A stretch of DNA of 64,000 nt from Camelus bactrianus (Eukaryota > Chordata > Mammalia > Artiodactyla > Camelidae), in contig NC_133541.1 in NCBI RefSeq assembly GCF_048773025.1, positions 122,911,049 through 122,975,048 of the forward strand. Direction: 5' to 3'. The notes beneath the pieces were generated by a model. That model made no database searches. It saw only the letters and a list, made by a program, of their open reading frames with translations, and was not told the origin of the DNA. Below are positions 9,793-21,247 of the stretch, piece after piece. Made by a program: the position numbers and the translations under genes. Position 1 is the stretch's first letter, and each line of letters opens with the position of its first letter.

Positions 9793-12451
9793 CGTTCTGC
9801 AGCACCCGGGATCTCCTAGGAGCCCTTCGAGTGTCTTCCCCAAGTCCTTCACAGTGCGGGCTGCCGGGGAAAGGCGGGGGTTGGGCTGCAAAGGCAGGTA
9901 GCATCTAGTGCCTCCCCATGGACAGAGGAGGTAATTAGCTGACTTCCCCTTGCGAGGGAACACCTGTGACACCAGGAATCTGCGTGGAGGGCGGCCCCGA
10001 ACCTCCCCCACCCAGTCAGCCGTGTTCCGGAATTCTGAGTGTGGGGAGGTTCCGTCTTCTGTCTGCAGCACCCGGGATCTCCTAGGAGCAGTTCGAGTGT
10101 CTTCCCCGAGTCCCTCCCAGTGCGGGCTGCCGGGGAAAGGCGGGGGTTGGGCTGGAAACGCAGGTAGCATCTAGTGCCTCCCCATGGACAGGGGAGGTAA
10201 TTAGCAGACTTCCCCTGGCGAGGGAACACCTGTGACTCCAGGAAGCTGCGTGGAGGGCAGCCCCGATCCTCCCGCACACAGTCAGCCGTGTTCCCAAATT
10301 CTGAGTGTGGGGAAGTTCCGTCTTCTGTCTGCAGCACCCGGGATCTCCTAGGAGCCCTTCGAGAGTCTTCCCAGAGTCCCTCCCAGTGCGGACTGCCGGG
10401 GAAAGGCGGGGGTTGGGCTGGAAACGCTGGTAGCATCTAGTGCCTCCCCAAGGACAGGGGAGGTAATTAGCGGACTTCCCCTTGCGAGGGAACACCTGAG
10501 ACACCAGGAAGCTGCGTGGAGGGCGGCCCTAAACCTCACACACACAGTCACCCGTGTTCCGGAATTCTGAGTGTGGGGAGGTTCCGTCTTCTGTCTGCAG
10601 CACCAGGGATCTCCTAGGAGCCATACGAGTGTCTCCCCCGAGTCCCTCCCAGTGCAGGCTGCCAGGAAAAGCGGGGGTTGGGCTGGAAACGCAGGTAGAA
10701 TCTAGTGCCTCCCGCTAGGCAGGGGAGGTAATTAGCGGACTTCCGCCTGCCAGGGAAAACCTGTGACACCAGGCTGCTGCGTGGAGGGTGGCCCCGATCC
10801 TCGCCCACACAGTCGGCTGTGTTCCGGAATTCTGAGTGTGGGGAGGTTCCGTCTTCGGTCTGCAGCACCCGGGATCTCCTAGGAGCCCTTCGAGAGTCTT
10901 CCCCGAGTCCCTCTCACTGCGGGCTCCCGGGGAAAGGCGGGGGTTGTGCTGGAAACGCAGGCAGCATCTAGTGCCTCCCCCTGGACAGGGGAGGTAATTA
11001 GCGGACTTCCCCCTGCCAGGGAAAACCTGTGACACAAGGCACCTGCGTGGAGGTTGGCCCCGATCCTCGCCCACACATTCGGCTGTGTTCCGGAATTCTG
11101 AGTGTGGGGAGGTTCCGTCTTCTGTCTGCAGCACCCGGGATCTCCTAGGAGCCATACGAGTGTCTCCCCCGAGTCCCTCCCAGTGCGGGCTGCCGGGGAA
11201 AAGCAGGGGTTGGGCTGGAAACGCAGGTAGCATCTAGTGCCTCCCGCTAGGCAGGGGAGGTAATTAGCGGACTTCCGCCTGCCAGGGAAAACCTGTGACA
11301 CCAGGCAGCTGCGTGGAGTGTGGCCCCGATCCTCGCACACACAGTCGGCTGTGTTCCGGAATTCTGAGTGTGGGGAGGTTCCGACTTCGGTCTGCAGCAC
11401 CCGGGATCTCCTAGGAGCCCTTCGAGAGTCTTCCCCGAGTCCCTCTCACTGCGGGCTGCCGGGGAAAGGCGGGGGTTGGGCTGGAAACGCAGGTAGCATC
11501 TAGTGCCTCCCCCTGGACAGGGGAGGTAATTAGCGGACTTCCCCCTGCCAGGGAAAACCTGTGACACCAGGCAGCTGCGTGGAGGGTGGCCCCGATCCTC
11601 GCCCACACATTCGGATGTGTTCCGGAATTCTAAGTGTGAGGAGGTTCCGTCTTCGGTCTGCAGCACCCGGGATCTCCTAGGAGCCCTTCGAGAGTTTTCC
11701 CCGAGTCCCTCCCAGTGCGGGCTGCCGGGGAAAGGCGGGGGTTGGGCTGGAAACGCAGGTAGCATCTAGTGCCTCCCCATGGACAGGGGAGGTAATTAGC
11801 GGACTTCCCCTTGCGGGGGAACACCTGTGACACCAGGAAGCTGCGTGGAGGGCGGCCCCGAACCTCCCCCACACAGTCAGACTTGTTCCGGAATTCTGAG
11901 TGTGGGGAGGTTCCGTCTTCTGTCTGCAGAACCCGGGATCTCCTAGGAGCCCTTCGAGAGACTTCCACGAGTCCCTCACAGTACGGGCTGCCGGGGAAAG
12001 GCGGGGGTTGTACTGGAAACGCAGGTAGCATCTAGTGCCTCCCCATGGACAGGTGAGGTAATTAGCGGACTTCCCCTTGCGAGGGAACACCTGGGACACC
12101 ATGAAGCTGCGTGGAGGGCGGCCCCGAAACTCCCCGACACAGTCAGCCGTGTTCCGGAATTCTGAGTGTGGGGAGGTTCCGTCTTCTGTCTGCAGCACCC
12201 GGGATCTCCTAGGAGCCCTTCGAGAGTCTTCCCCGAATCCCTCTCACTGTGGGCTGCCGGGGAAATGCGGGGGTTGGGCTGGAAACACAGGTAGCATCTA
12301 GTGCCTCCCCCTGGACAGGGGAGGTAATTAGCGGACTTCCCCCTCCCAGGGAAAACCTGTGACACCAGGCAGCTGCGTGGAGTGTGGCCCCGATCCTCGC
12401 CCACACAGTCGGCTGTGTTCCGGAATTCTGAGTGTGGGGAGGTTCCGTCTT
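9793..12451 (+). repeat. Ten-monomer higher-order repeat, copy 2
   Basis: This is a head-to-tail second copy of the preceding block, 2659 bp long. It is one base shorter because of a small change near 10.67 kb (GCCAGGAAAAGC against GCCGGGGAAAAGC). Its right edge is where the CTTCGTTCTG of copy 1 becomes CTTCGGTCTG. The last four monomers also take part in the next, 11-unit duplication. Confidence 0.88.
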
Positions 12452-13935
12452 CGGTCTGCAGCACCCGGGATCTCCAAGGAGCCCTTCGAGAGTCTTCCCC
12501 GAGTCCCTCTCACTGCGGGCTGCCGGGGAAAGGCGGGGGTTGGGCTGGAAACGCAGGTAGCATCTAGTGCCTCCCCCTGGACAGGGGAGGTAATTAGCGG
12601 ACTTCCGCCTGTCAGGGAACACCTGTGACACCAGGAAGCTGCGTGGAGGGCGGCCCCGAACCTCCCCCACACAGTCAGCCGTGTTCCGGAATTCTGAGTG
12701 TGGGGAGGTTCCGTCTTCTGTCTGCAGCACCCGGGATCTCCTAGGAGCCCTTCTAGAGTCTTCCCCGAGTCCCTCTCACTGCGGGCTGCCGGGGAAAAGC
12801 GGGGGTTGGGCTGGAAACGCAGGTAGCATCAAGTGCCTCCCCCTGGACAGGGGAGGTAATTAGCGGACTTCCGCCTGCCAGGGAACACCTGTGACACCAT
12901 GAAGATGCGTGGAGGGCGGCCCCGAACCTCCCCCACACAGTCAGCCGTGTTCTGGAATTCTGAGTGTGGGGAGGTTCCGTCTTCGTTCTGCAGCACCTGG
13001 GATCTCCTAGGAGCACTTCCAGTGTCTTCCCCGAGTCATTCCCAGTGCGGGCTGCCGGGGAAAGGCGGGGGTTGGGCTGCAAACGCAGGTAGCATCTAGT
13101 GCCTCCCCATGGACAGGGGAGGTAATTAGCGGACTTCCCCTTGCGAGGGAAAACCTGTGACACCAGGAAGCTCCGTGGAGGGCGGCCCTGAACCTCCCCC
13201 ACACAGTCAGCCGTGTTCCTGAATTCTGAGTGTGGGGAGGTTCCGTCTTCTGTCTGCAGCACCCGGGATCTCCTAGGAGCAGTTCGAGTGTCTTCCCCGA
13301 GTCCTTCCCAGTGCGGGCTGCCTGGGAAAGGCGGGGGTTGGGCTGGAAACGCAGGTAGCATCTAGTGCCTCCCCATGGACAGGGGAGGTAATTAGCGGAC
13401 TTCCCCTTGCGAGGGAACACCTGTGACACCAGGAAGCTGCGTGGAGGGCGGCCCTGAACCTCAACCACACAATCACCCTTGTTCCGGAATTCTGAGTGTG
13501 GGGAGGTTCCGTCTTCTGTCTGCAGCACCCGGGATCTCCTAGGAGCTCTACGAGAGTCTTCCCCGAGTCTCTCTCACTGCGGGCTGCCGGGGAAATGCGG
13601 GGGTTGGGCTGGAAACGCAGGTAGCATCTAGTGCCTTCCCCTGGACAGGGGAGGTATTTAGCGGACTTCCGCCTGCCAGGGAACACCTGTGACACCAGGA
13701 AGCTGCGTGGAGGGCGGCCCCGAACCTCCCGCACACAGTCAGCCGTGTTCCGGAATTCTGAGTGTGGGGAGGTTCCGTCTTCTGTCTGCAGCACCCGGGA
13801 TCTCCTAGGACCCCTTCGAGTGTCTTCCCAGAGTCCCTCTCACTGCGGGCTGCTGGGGAAAAGCGGGGGTTGGGCTGGAAACGCAGGTAGCATCTAGTGC
13901 CTACCCCTGGACAGGGGAGGTAATTAGCGGACTTC
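11350..13935 (+). repeat. Eleven-monomer duplication, copy 1
   Basis: This stretch matches 14.27-16.86 kb at a displacement of 2924 bp (eleven units less two bases). It begins inside copy 2 of the ten-unit repeat, so the two duplication frames overlap. Shared marks include GACACCATGAAGATGCG, GGGTCATTCCCAG-type changes near 13.03 kb and TTCCTTGGAC-free CCTTCCCCTGG units near 13.63 kb. The edges are approximate. Confidence 0.82.
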
Positions 13936-14061
13936 CCCTTGCGAGGGAACACCTGTGACTCCAGGAAGCTGCGTGGAGGGCGTCCCTAAACCTCACACAC
14001 ACTCACACGTGTTCCGGAATTCTGAGTGTGGGGAGGTTCTGTCTTCTGTCTGCAGCACGCG
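13798..14061 (+). repeat. 264-bp subfamily monomer 2
   Basis: This unit is 264 bp with CACACTCAC, GACTCCAGG and GGGCGTCC. With its flank it resembles subfamily monomer 1 and is placed between the two copies of the 11-unit duplication. Confidence 0.85.
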
Positions 14062-14269
14062 GGATCTCCTAGGAGCCCTTCGAGAGCCTTCCCCGAGTCC
14101 CTCTCACTGCGGGCTGCCGGGGAAAAGCGGGGGTTGGGCTGGAAACGCAGGTAGCATCAAGTGCCTCCCCCAGGACAGGGGAGGTAATTAGCCGACTTCC
14201 GCCTGCCAGGGAACACCTGTGACACCAGGAAGCTGCGTGGAGGGCGGCACCGAACCTCCCCCACACAGT

Positions 14270-16860
14270 CAGCCGTGTTCCGGAATTCTGAGTGTGGGGA
14301 GGTTCCGTCTTCGGTCTGCAGCACCCGGGATCTCCTAGGAGCCCTTCGAGAGTCTTCCCCGAGTCCCTCTCACTGCGGGCTGCCGGGGAAAGGCGGGGGT
14401 TGGGCTGGAAACGCAGGTAGCATCTAGTGCCTCCCCCTGGACAGGGGAGGTAATTAGCGGACTTCCCCCTGCCAGGGAAAACCTGTGACACAAGGCAGCT
14501 GCGTGGAGGGTGGCCCCGATCCTCGCCCACACATTCGGATGTGTTCCGGAATTCTAAGTGTGAGGAGGTTCCGTCTTCGGTCTGCAGCACCCGGGATCTC
14601 CTAGGAGCCCTTCGAGAGTTTTCCCCGAGTCCCTCCCAGTGCGGGCTGCCGGGGAAAGGCGGGGGTTGGGCTGGAAACGCAGGTAGCATCTAGTGCCTCC
14701 CCATGGACAGGGGAGGTAATTAGCGGACTTCCCCTTGCGGGGGAACACCTGTGACACCAGGAAGCTGCGTGGAGGGCGGCCCCGAACCTCCCCCACACAG
14801 TCAGACTTGTTCCGGAATTCTGAGTGTGGGGAGGTTCCGTCTTCTGTCTGCAGAACCCGGGATCTCCTAGGAGCCCTTCGAGAGACTTCCACGAGTCCCT
14901 CACAGTACGGGCTGCCGGGGAAAGCCGGGGGTTGGGCTGGAAACGCAGGTAGCATCTAGTGCCTCCCCATGGACAGGTGAGGTAATTAGCGGACTTCCCC
15001 TTGCGAGGGAACACCTGTGACACCATGAAGCTGCGTGGAGGGCGGCCCCGAAACTCCCCCACACAGTCAGCCGTGTTCCGGAATTCTGAGTGTGGGGAGG
15101 TTCCGTCTTCTGTCTGCAGCACCCGGGATCTCCTAGGAGCACTTCGAGAGTCTTCCCCGAGTCCCTCTCACTGTGGGCTGCCGGGGAAATGCGGGGGTTG
15201 GGCTGGAAACACAGGTAGCATCTAGTGCCTCCCCCTGGACAGGGGAGGTAATTAGCGGAATTCCCCCTGCCAGGGAAAACCTGTGACACCAGGCAGCTGC
15301 GTGGGGTGTGGCCCCGATCCTCGCCCACACAGTCGGCTGTGTTCCGGAATTCTGAGTGTGGGGAGATTCCGTCTTCGGTCTGCAGCACCCGGGATCTCCA
15401 AGGAGCCCTTCGAGAGTCTTCCCCGAGTCCCTCTCACTGCGGGCTGCCGGGGAAAGGCGGGGGTTGGGCTGGAAACGCAGGTAGCATCTAGTGCCTCCCC
15501 CTGGACAGGGGAGGTAATTAGCGGACTTCCGCCTGTCAGGGAACACCTGTGACACCAGGAAGCTGCGTGGAGGGCGGCCCCGAACCTCCCCCACACAGTC
15601 AGCCGTGTTCCGGAATTCTGAGTGTGGGGAGGTTCCGTCTTCTGTCTGCAGCACCCGGGATCTCCTAGGAGCCCTTCTAGAGTCTTCCCCGAGTCCCTCT
15701 CACTGCGGGCTGCCGGGGAAAAGCGGGGGTTGGGCTGGAAACGCAGGTAGCATCAAGTGCCTCCCCCTGGACAGGGGAGGTAATTAGCGGACTTCCGCCT
15801 GCCAGGGAACACCTGTGACACCATGAAGATGCGTGGAGGGCGGCCCCGAACCTCCCCCACACAGTCAGCCGTGTTCTGGAATTCTGAGTGTGGGGAGGTT
15901 CCGTCTTCGTTCTGCAGCACCTGGGATCTCCTAGGAGCACTTCCAGTGTCTTCCCCGAGTCATTCCCAGTGCGGGCTGCCGGGGAAAGGCGGGGGTTGGG
16001 CTGCAAACGCAGGTAGCATCTAGTGCCTCCCCATGGACAGGGGAGGTAATTAGCGGACTTCCCCTTGCGAGGGAAAACCTGTGACACCAGGAAGCTCCGT
16101 GGAGGGCGGCCCTGAACCTCCCCCACACAGTCAGCCGTGTTCCGGAATTCTGAGTGTGGGGAGGTTCCGTCTTCTGTCTGCAGCACCCGGGATCTCCTAG
16201 GAGCAGTTCGAGTGTCTTCCCCGAGTCCTTCCCAGTGCGGGCTGCCTGGGAAAGGCGGGGGTTGGGCTGGAAACGCAGGTAGCATCTAGTGCCTCCCCAT
16301 GGACAGGGGAGGTAATTAGCGGACTTCCCCTTGCGAGGGAACACCTGTGACACCAGGAAGCCTTGTGGAGGGCGGCCCTGAACCTCACCCACACAATCAC
16401 ACTTGTTCCGGAATTCTGAGTGTGGGGAGGTTCCGTCTTCTGTCTGCAGCACCCGGGATCTCCTAGGAGCCCTACGAGAGTCTTCCCCGAGTCCCTCTCA
16501 CTGCGGGCTGCCGGGGAAATGCGGGGGTTGGGCTGGAAACGCAGGTAGCATCTAGTGCCTTCCCCTGGACAGGGGAGGTATTTAGCGGACTTCCGCCTGC
16601 CAGGGAACACCTGTGACACCAGGAAGCTGCGTGGAGGGCGGCCCCGAACCTCCCGCACACAGTCAGCCGTGTTCCGGAATTCTGAGTGTGGGGAGGTTCC
16701 GTCTTCTGTCTGCAGCACCCGGGATCTCCTAGGAGCCCTTCGAGTGTCTTCCCAGAGTCCCTATCACTGCGGGCTGCTGGGGAAAAGCGGGGGTTGGGCT
16801 GGAAACGCAGGTAGCATCTAGTGCCTACCCCTGGACAGGGGAGGTAATTAGCGGACTTCC
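14270..16860 (+). repeat. Eleven-monomer duplication, copy 2
   Basis: Second copy of 11.35-13.94 kb. The first four units also match about 8.7-9.8 kb, so that segment exists three times. Similarity stops near 16.86 kb, where this copy has CTTCCGCCTGCC and the other has CTTCCCCTTGCG. Confidence 0.82.
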
Positions 16861-18056
16861 GCCTGCCAGGGAACACCTGTGACACCAGGAAGCTGCGTGG
16901 AGTGCGACCCCGAACCTCCCCAACACAGTCAACTGTGTTCCGGAATTCTGAGTGTGGGGAGGTTCCGGCTTTTGTCTGCAGCACCCGGGATCTCCTAGGA
17001 GCCCTACGAGTGTCTCCCCCGAGTCCCTCCCAGTGCGGGCTGCCAGGGAAAGGCGGGGGTTGGGCTGGAAACGCAGGTAGCATCTAGTGCCTCCCCAAGG
17101 ACAGGGGAGGTAATTAGCGGACTTCCCCTTGCAAGGGAACACCTGTGACACCAGGAAGCTGAGTGAGTGCGGCCCTAAACCTCCCCCAAACAGTCACCCG
17201 TGTTACGGAATTCTGAGTGTGGGGAGGTTCCGTCTTCTGTCTGCAGCACCCGGGATCTCCTAGGAGCCCTTCGAGGGTCTTCCCCGAGTCCCTCCCACTG
17301 CGGGCTGCCGGGGAAAAGCGGGGGTTGGGCTGGAAACGCAGGTAGCATCAAGTGCCTCCCCCTGGACAGGGGAGGTAATTAGCGGACTTCCGCCTGCCAG
17401 GGAACACCTGTGACACCAGGAAGCTGCGTGGAGGGCGGCACCGAACCTCCCCCACACAGTCAGCCGTGTTCCGGAATTCTGAGTGTGGGGAGGTTCCGTC
17501 TTCGTTCTGCAGCACCCGGGATCTCCTAGGAGCCCTTCGAGTGTCTTCCCCAAGTCCTTCACAGTGCGGGCTGCCGGGGAAAGGCGGGGGTTGGGCTGCA
17601 AAGGCAGGTAGCATGTAGTGCCTCCCCATGGACAGAGGAGGTAATTAGCTGACTTCCCCTTGCGAGGAACACCTGTGACACCAGGAATCTGCGTGGAGGG
17701 CGGCCCCGAACCTCCCCCACCCAGTCAGCCGTGTTCCGGATTTCTGAGTGTGGGGAGGTTCCGTCTTCTGTCTGCAGCACCCGGGATCTCCTAGGAGCCC
17801 TTCGAGAGTCTTCCCCGAGTCCCTCCCAGTGCGGCCTGCCGGGGAAAGGCGGGGGTTGGGCTGGAAACTCAGGTAGCATCTAGTGCCTCCCCCTGGACAG
17901 GGGAGGTAATTAGCGGACTTTCCCTTGCGAGGGAACACCTGTGACACCAGGAAGCTCCGTGGAGGGCGGCCCCGAACCTCCCCAACACAGTCAGCCGTGT
18001 TCCGGAATTCTGAGTGTGGGGAGGTTCCGTCTTCTGTCTGCAGCACCCGGGATCTC
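16861..18056 (+). repeat. Junction stretch between duplicated blocks
   Basis: About 4.5 monomers. Two carry single-base losses (GAGTGAGTGCGG near 17.16 kb and CGAGGAACACC near 17.66 kb). The part from about 17.3 to 17.65 kb is close to 6.93-7.28 kb, including the rare GCAAAGGCAGG, so this stretch was assembled partly from the left block. Confidence 0.75.
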
Positions 18057-21000
18057 CTAGGAGCCCTTCGAAAGTCTTCCCCGAGTCCCTCTCACTGCGG
18101 GTTGCCGGGGAAAGGCGGGGGTTGGGCTGGAAACGCAGTTAGCATCTAGTGCCTCCCCCTGGACAGGGGAGGTAATTAGCGGACTTCCCCCTGCCAGGGA
18201 AAACCTGTGACACCAGGCAGCTGCGTGGAGGGTGGCCCCGATCCTCGCCCACACATTCGGCTGTGTTCCGGAATTCTGAGTGTGGGGAGGTTCCGTCTTC
18301 GGTCTGCAGCACCCGGGATCTCCTAGGAGCCCTTCGAGAGTCTTCCCCGAGTCCCTCCCAGTGAGGGCTGCCGGGGAAATGCGGGGGTTGGGCTGGAAAC
18401 GCAGGTAGCATCTAGTGCCTCCCCATGGACATGGGAGGTAATTAGCGGAGTTCCCCTTGCGGGGGAACACCTGTGACACCAGGAAGCTGCGTGGAGGGCG
18501 GCCCCGAACCTCCCCCACACAGTCAGACGTGTTCCGGAATTCTGAGTGTGGGGAGGTTCCGTCTTCTGTCTGCAGCACCCGGGATCTCCTAGGAGCCCTT
18601 CGAGAGTCTTCCCCGAGTCCCTCTCACTGCGGGCAGCTGGGGAAAGGCGGGGGTTGGGCTGGAAACGCAGGTAGCATCTAGTGCCTCCCCCTGGACAGGG
18701 GAGGTAATTAGCGGAATTCCCCCTGCCAGGGAAAACCTGTGACACCAGGAAGCTGCGTGGAGTGTGGCCCCGATCCTCGCCCACACAGTCGGCTGTGTTC
18801 CGGAATTCTGAGTGTGGGGAGGTTCCGTCTTCGGTCTGCAGCACCCGGGATCTCCTTGTAGCCCTTCGAGAGTCTTCCCCGAGTCCCTCTCACTGCGGGC
18901 TGCCGGGGAAAGGCGGGGGTTGGGCTGGAAAGCAGGTAGCATCTAGTGCCTCCCCCTGGACAGGGGAGGTAATTAGCGGACTTCCCCCTGCCAGGGAAAA
19001 CCTGTGACACCAGGCAGCTGCGTGGAGGGTGGCGCCGATCCTCGCCCACACAGTCGGCTGTGTTCCGGAATTCTGAGTGTGAGGAGGTTCCGTCTTCGGT
19101 CTGCAGCACCCGGGATCTCCTAGGAGCCCTTCGAGAGTCTTCCCCGAGTCCCTCCCAGTGTGGGCTGCCGGGGAAAGGCGGGGGTTGGGCTGGAAACGCA
19201 GGTAGCATCCAGTGCCTCCCCATGGACAGGGGAGGTAATTAGCGGACTTCCCCTTGCGGGGGAACACCTGTGACACCAGGAAGCTGCGTGGAGGGCGGCC
19301 CCGAACCTCCCCCACACAGTCAGACGTGTTCCGGAATTCTGAGTGTGGGGAGGTTCCGTCTTCTGTCTGCAGCACCCTGGATCTCCTAGGAGCCCTTCGA
19401 GAGTCTTCCCCGAGTCCCTCACAGTACGGGCTGCCGGGGAAAGGCGGGGGTTTGGCTGGAAACGCAGGTAGCATCTAGTGCCTCCCCATGGACAGGGGAG
19501 GTAATTAGCGGAATTCCCCTTGCGAGGGAACACCTGTGACACCATGAAGCTGCGTGGAGGGCGGCCCCGAAACTCCCCCACACAGTCAGCCGTGTTCCGG
19601 AATTCTGAGTGTGGGGAGGTTCCGTCTTCTGTCTGCAGCACCCGGGATCTCCTAGGAGCCCTTCGAAAGTCTTCCCCGAGGCCCTCTCACTGGGGGCTGC
19701 CGGGGAAAGGCGGGGGTTGGTCTGGAAACGCAGGTAGCATCTAGTGCCTCCCCCTGGACAGGGGAGGTAATTAGCCGACTTCCCCCTGCCAGGGAAAACC
19801 TGTGACACCAGGCAGCTGCGTGGAGGGTGGCCCCGATCCTCGCCCACACATTCGGCTGTGTTCCGGAATTCTGAGTGTGGGGAGGTTCCGTCTTCGGTCT
19901 GCAGCACCCGGGATCTCCTAGGAGCCCTTCGAGAGTCTTCCCCGAGTCCCTCTCACTGCGGGCTGCCGGGGAAAGGCGGGGGTTGGGCTGGAAACGCAGG
20001 TAGCATCTAGTGCCTCCCCCTGGACAGGGGAGGTAATTAGCGGACTTCCGCCTGTCAGGGAACACCTGTGACACCAGGAAGCTGCGTGGAGGGCGGCCCC
20101 GAACCTCCCCCACACAGTCAGCCGTGTTCCGGAATTCTGAGTGTGGGGAGGTTCCGTCTTCGTTCTGCAGCACCCGGGATCTCCTAGGAGCCCTTCGAGA
20201 GTCTTCCCCGAGTCCCTCCCAGTGCGGGCTGCCGGGGAAAAGCGGGGGTTGGGCTGGAAACGCAGGTAGCATCTAGTGCCTCCCCATGGACAGGGGAGGT
20301 AATTAGCGGACTTCCCCTTGCGAGGGAACACCTGTGACACCAGGAAGCTGCGTGGAGGGCGGCCCTGAACCTCACCCACACAGTCACCCTTGTTCCGGAA
20401 TTCTGAGTGTTGGGAGGATCCGTCTTCTGTCTGCAGCACCCGGGATCTCCTAGGAGCCCTTCTAGAGTCTTCCCCGACTCCCTCTCACTGCGGGCTGCCG
20501 GGGAAATGCGGTGGTTGGGCTGGAAACGCAGGTAGCATCTAGTGCCTCCCCCTGGACAGGGGAGGTAATTAGCGGACTTCCGCCTGCCAGGGAACACCTG
20601 TGACACCAGGAAGCTGCGTGGAGGGCGGCCCCGAACCTCCCCCACACAGTCAGCCGTGTTCCGGAATTCTGAGTGTGGGGAGGTTCCGTCTTCGTTCTGC
20701 AGCACCCGGGATCTCCTAGGAGCCCTTCGAGTGTCTTCCCCGAGTCCTTCCCAGTGCGGGCTGCCGGGGAAAGGCGGGGGTTGGGCTGCAAACGCAGGTA
20801 GCATCTAGTGCCTCCCCATGGACAGGGGAGGTAATTAGCGGACTTCCCCTTGCGAGGGAAAACCTGTGACACCAGGAAGCTGCGTGGAGGGCGGCCCCGA
20901 ACCTCCCCCACACAGTCAGCCGTGTTCCGGAATTCTGAGTGTGGGGAGGTTCGGTCTTCTGTCTGCAGCACCTGGGATCTCCTAGGAGCAGTTCGAGTGT

Positions 21001-21247
21001 CTTCCCCGAGTCCTTCCCAGTGCGGGCTGCCGGGGAAAGGCGGTGGTTGGGCTGGAAACGCAGGTAGCATCTAGTGCCTCCCCATGGACAGGGGAGGTAA
21101 TTAGCGGACTTCCCCTTGCGAGGGAACACCTGTGACACCAGGAAGCTGCGTGGAATGCGGCCCTGAACCTCACCCACACAATCACCCTTGTTCCGGAATT
21201 CTGAGTGTGGGGAGGTTCCGTCTTCTGTCTGCAGCACCCGGGATCTC
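18057..21247 (+). repeat. Three-copy higher-order repeat, copy 1 (12 units)
   Basis: 3191 bp, twelve units less one base (GGAAAGCAGG near 18.93 kb). Marks include GAGGGCTGCCGGGG, GCGGGCAGCTGGGG, CTCCTTGTAGCC and CATCCAGTGCC. It holds both of the units that are separately missing from copies 2 and 3. Confidence 0.88.
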
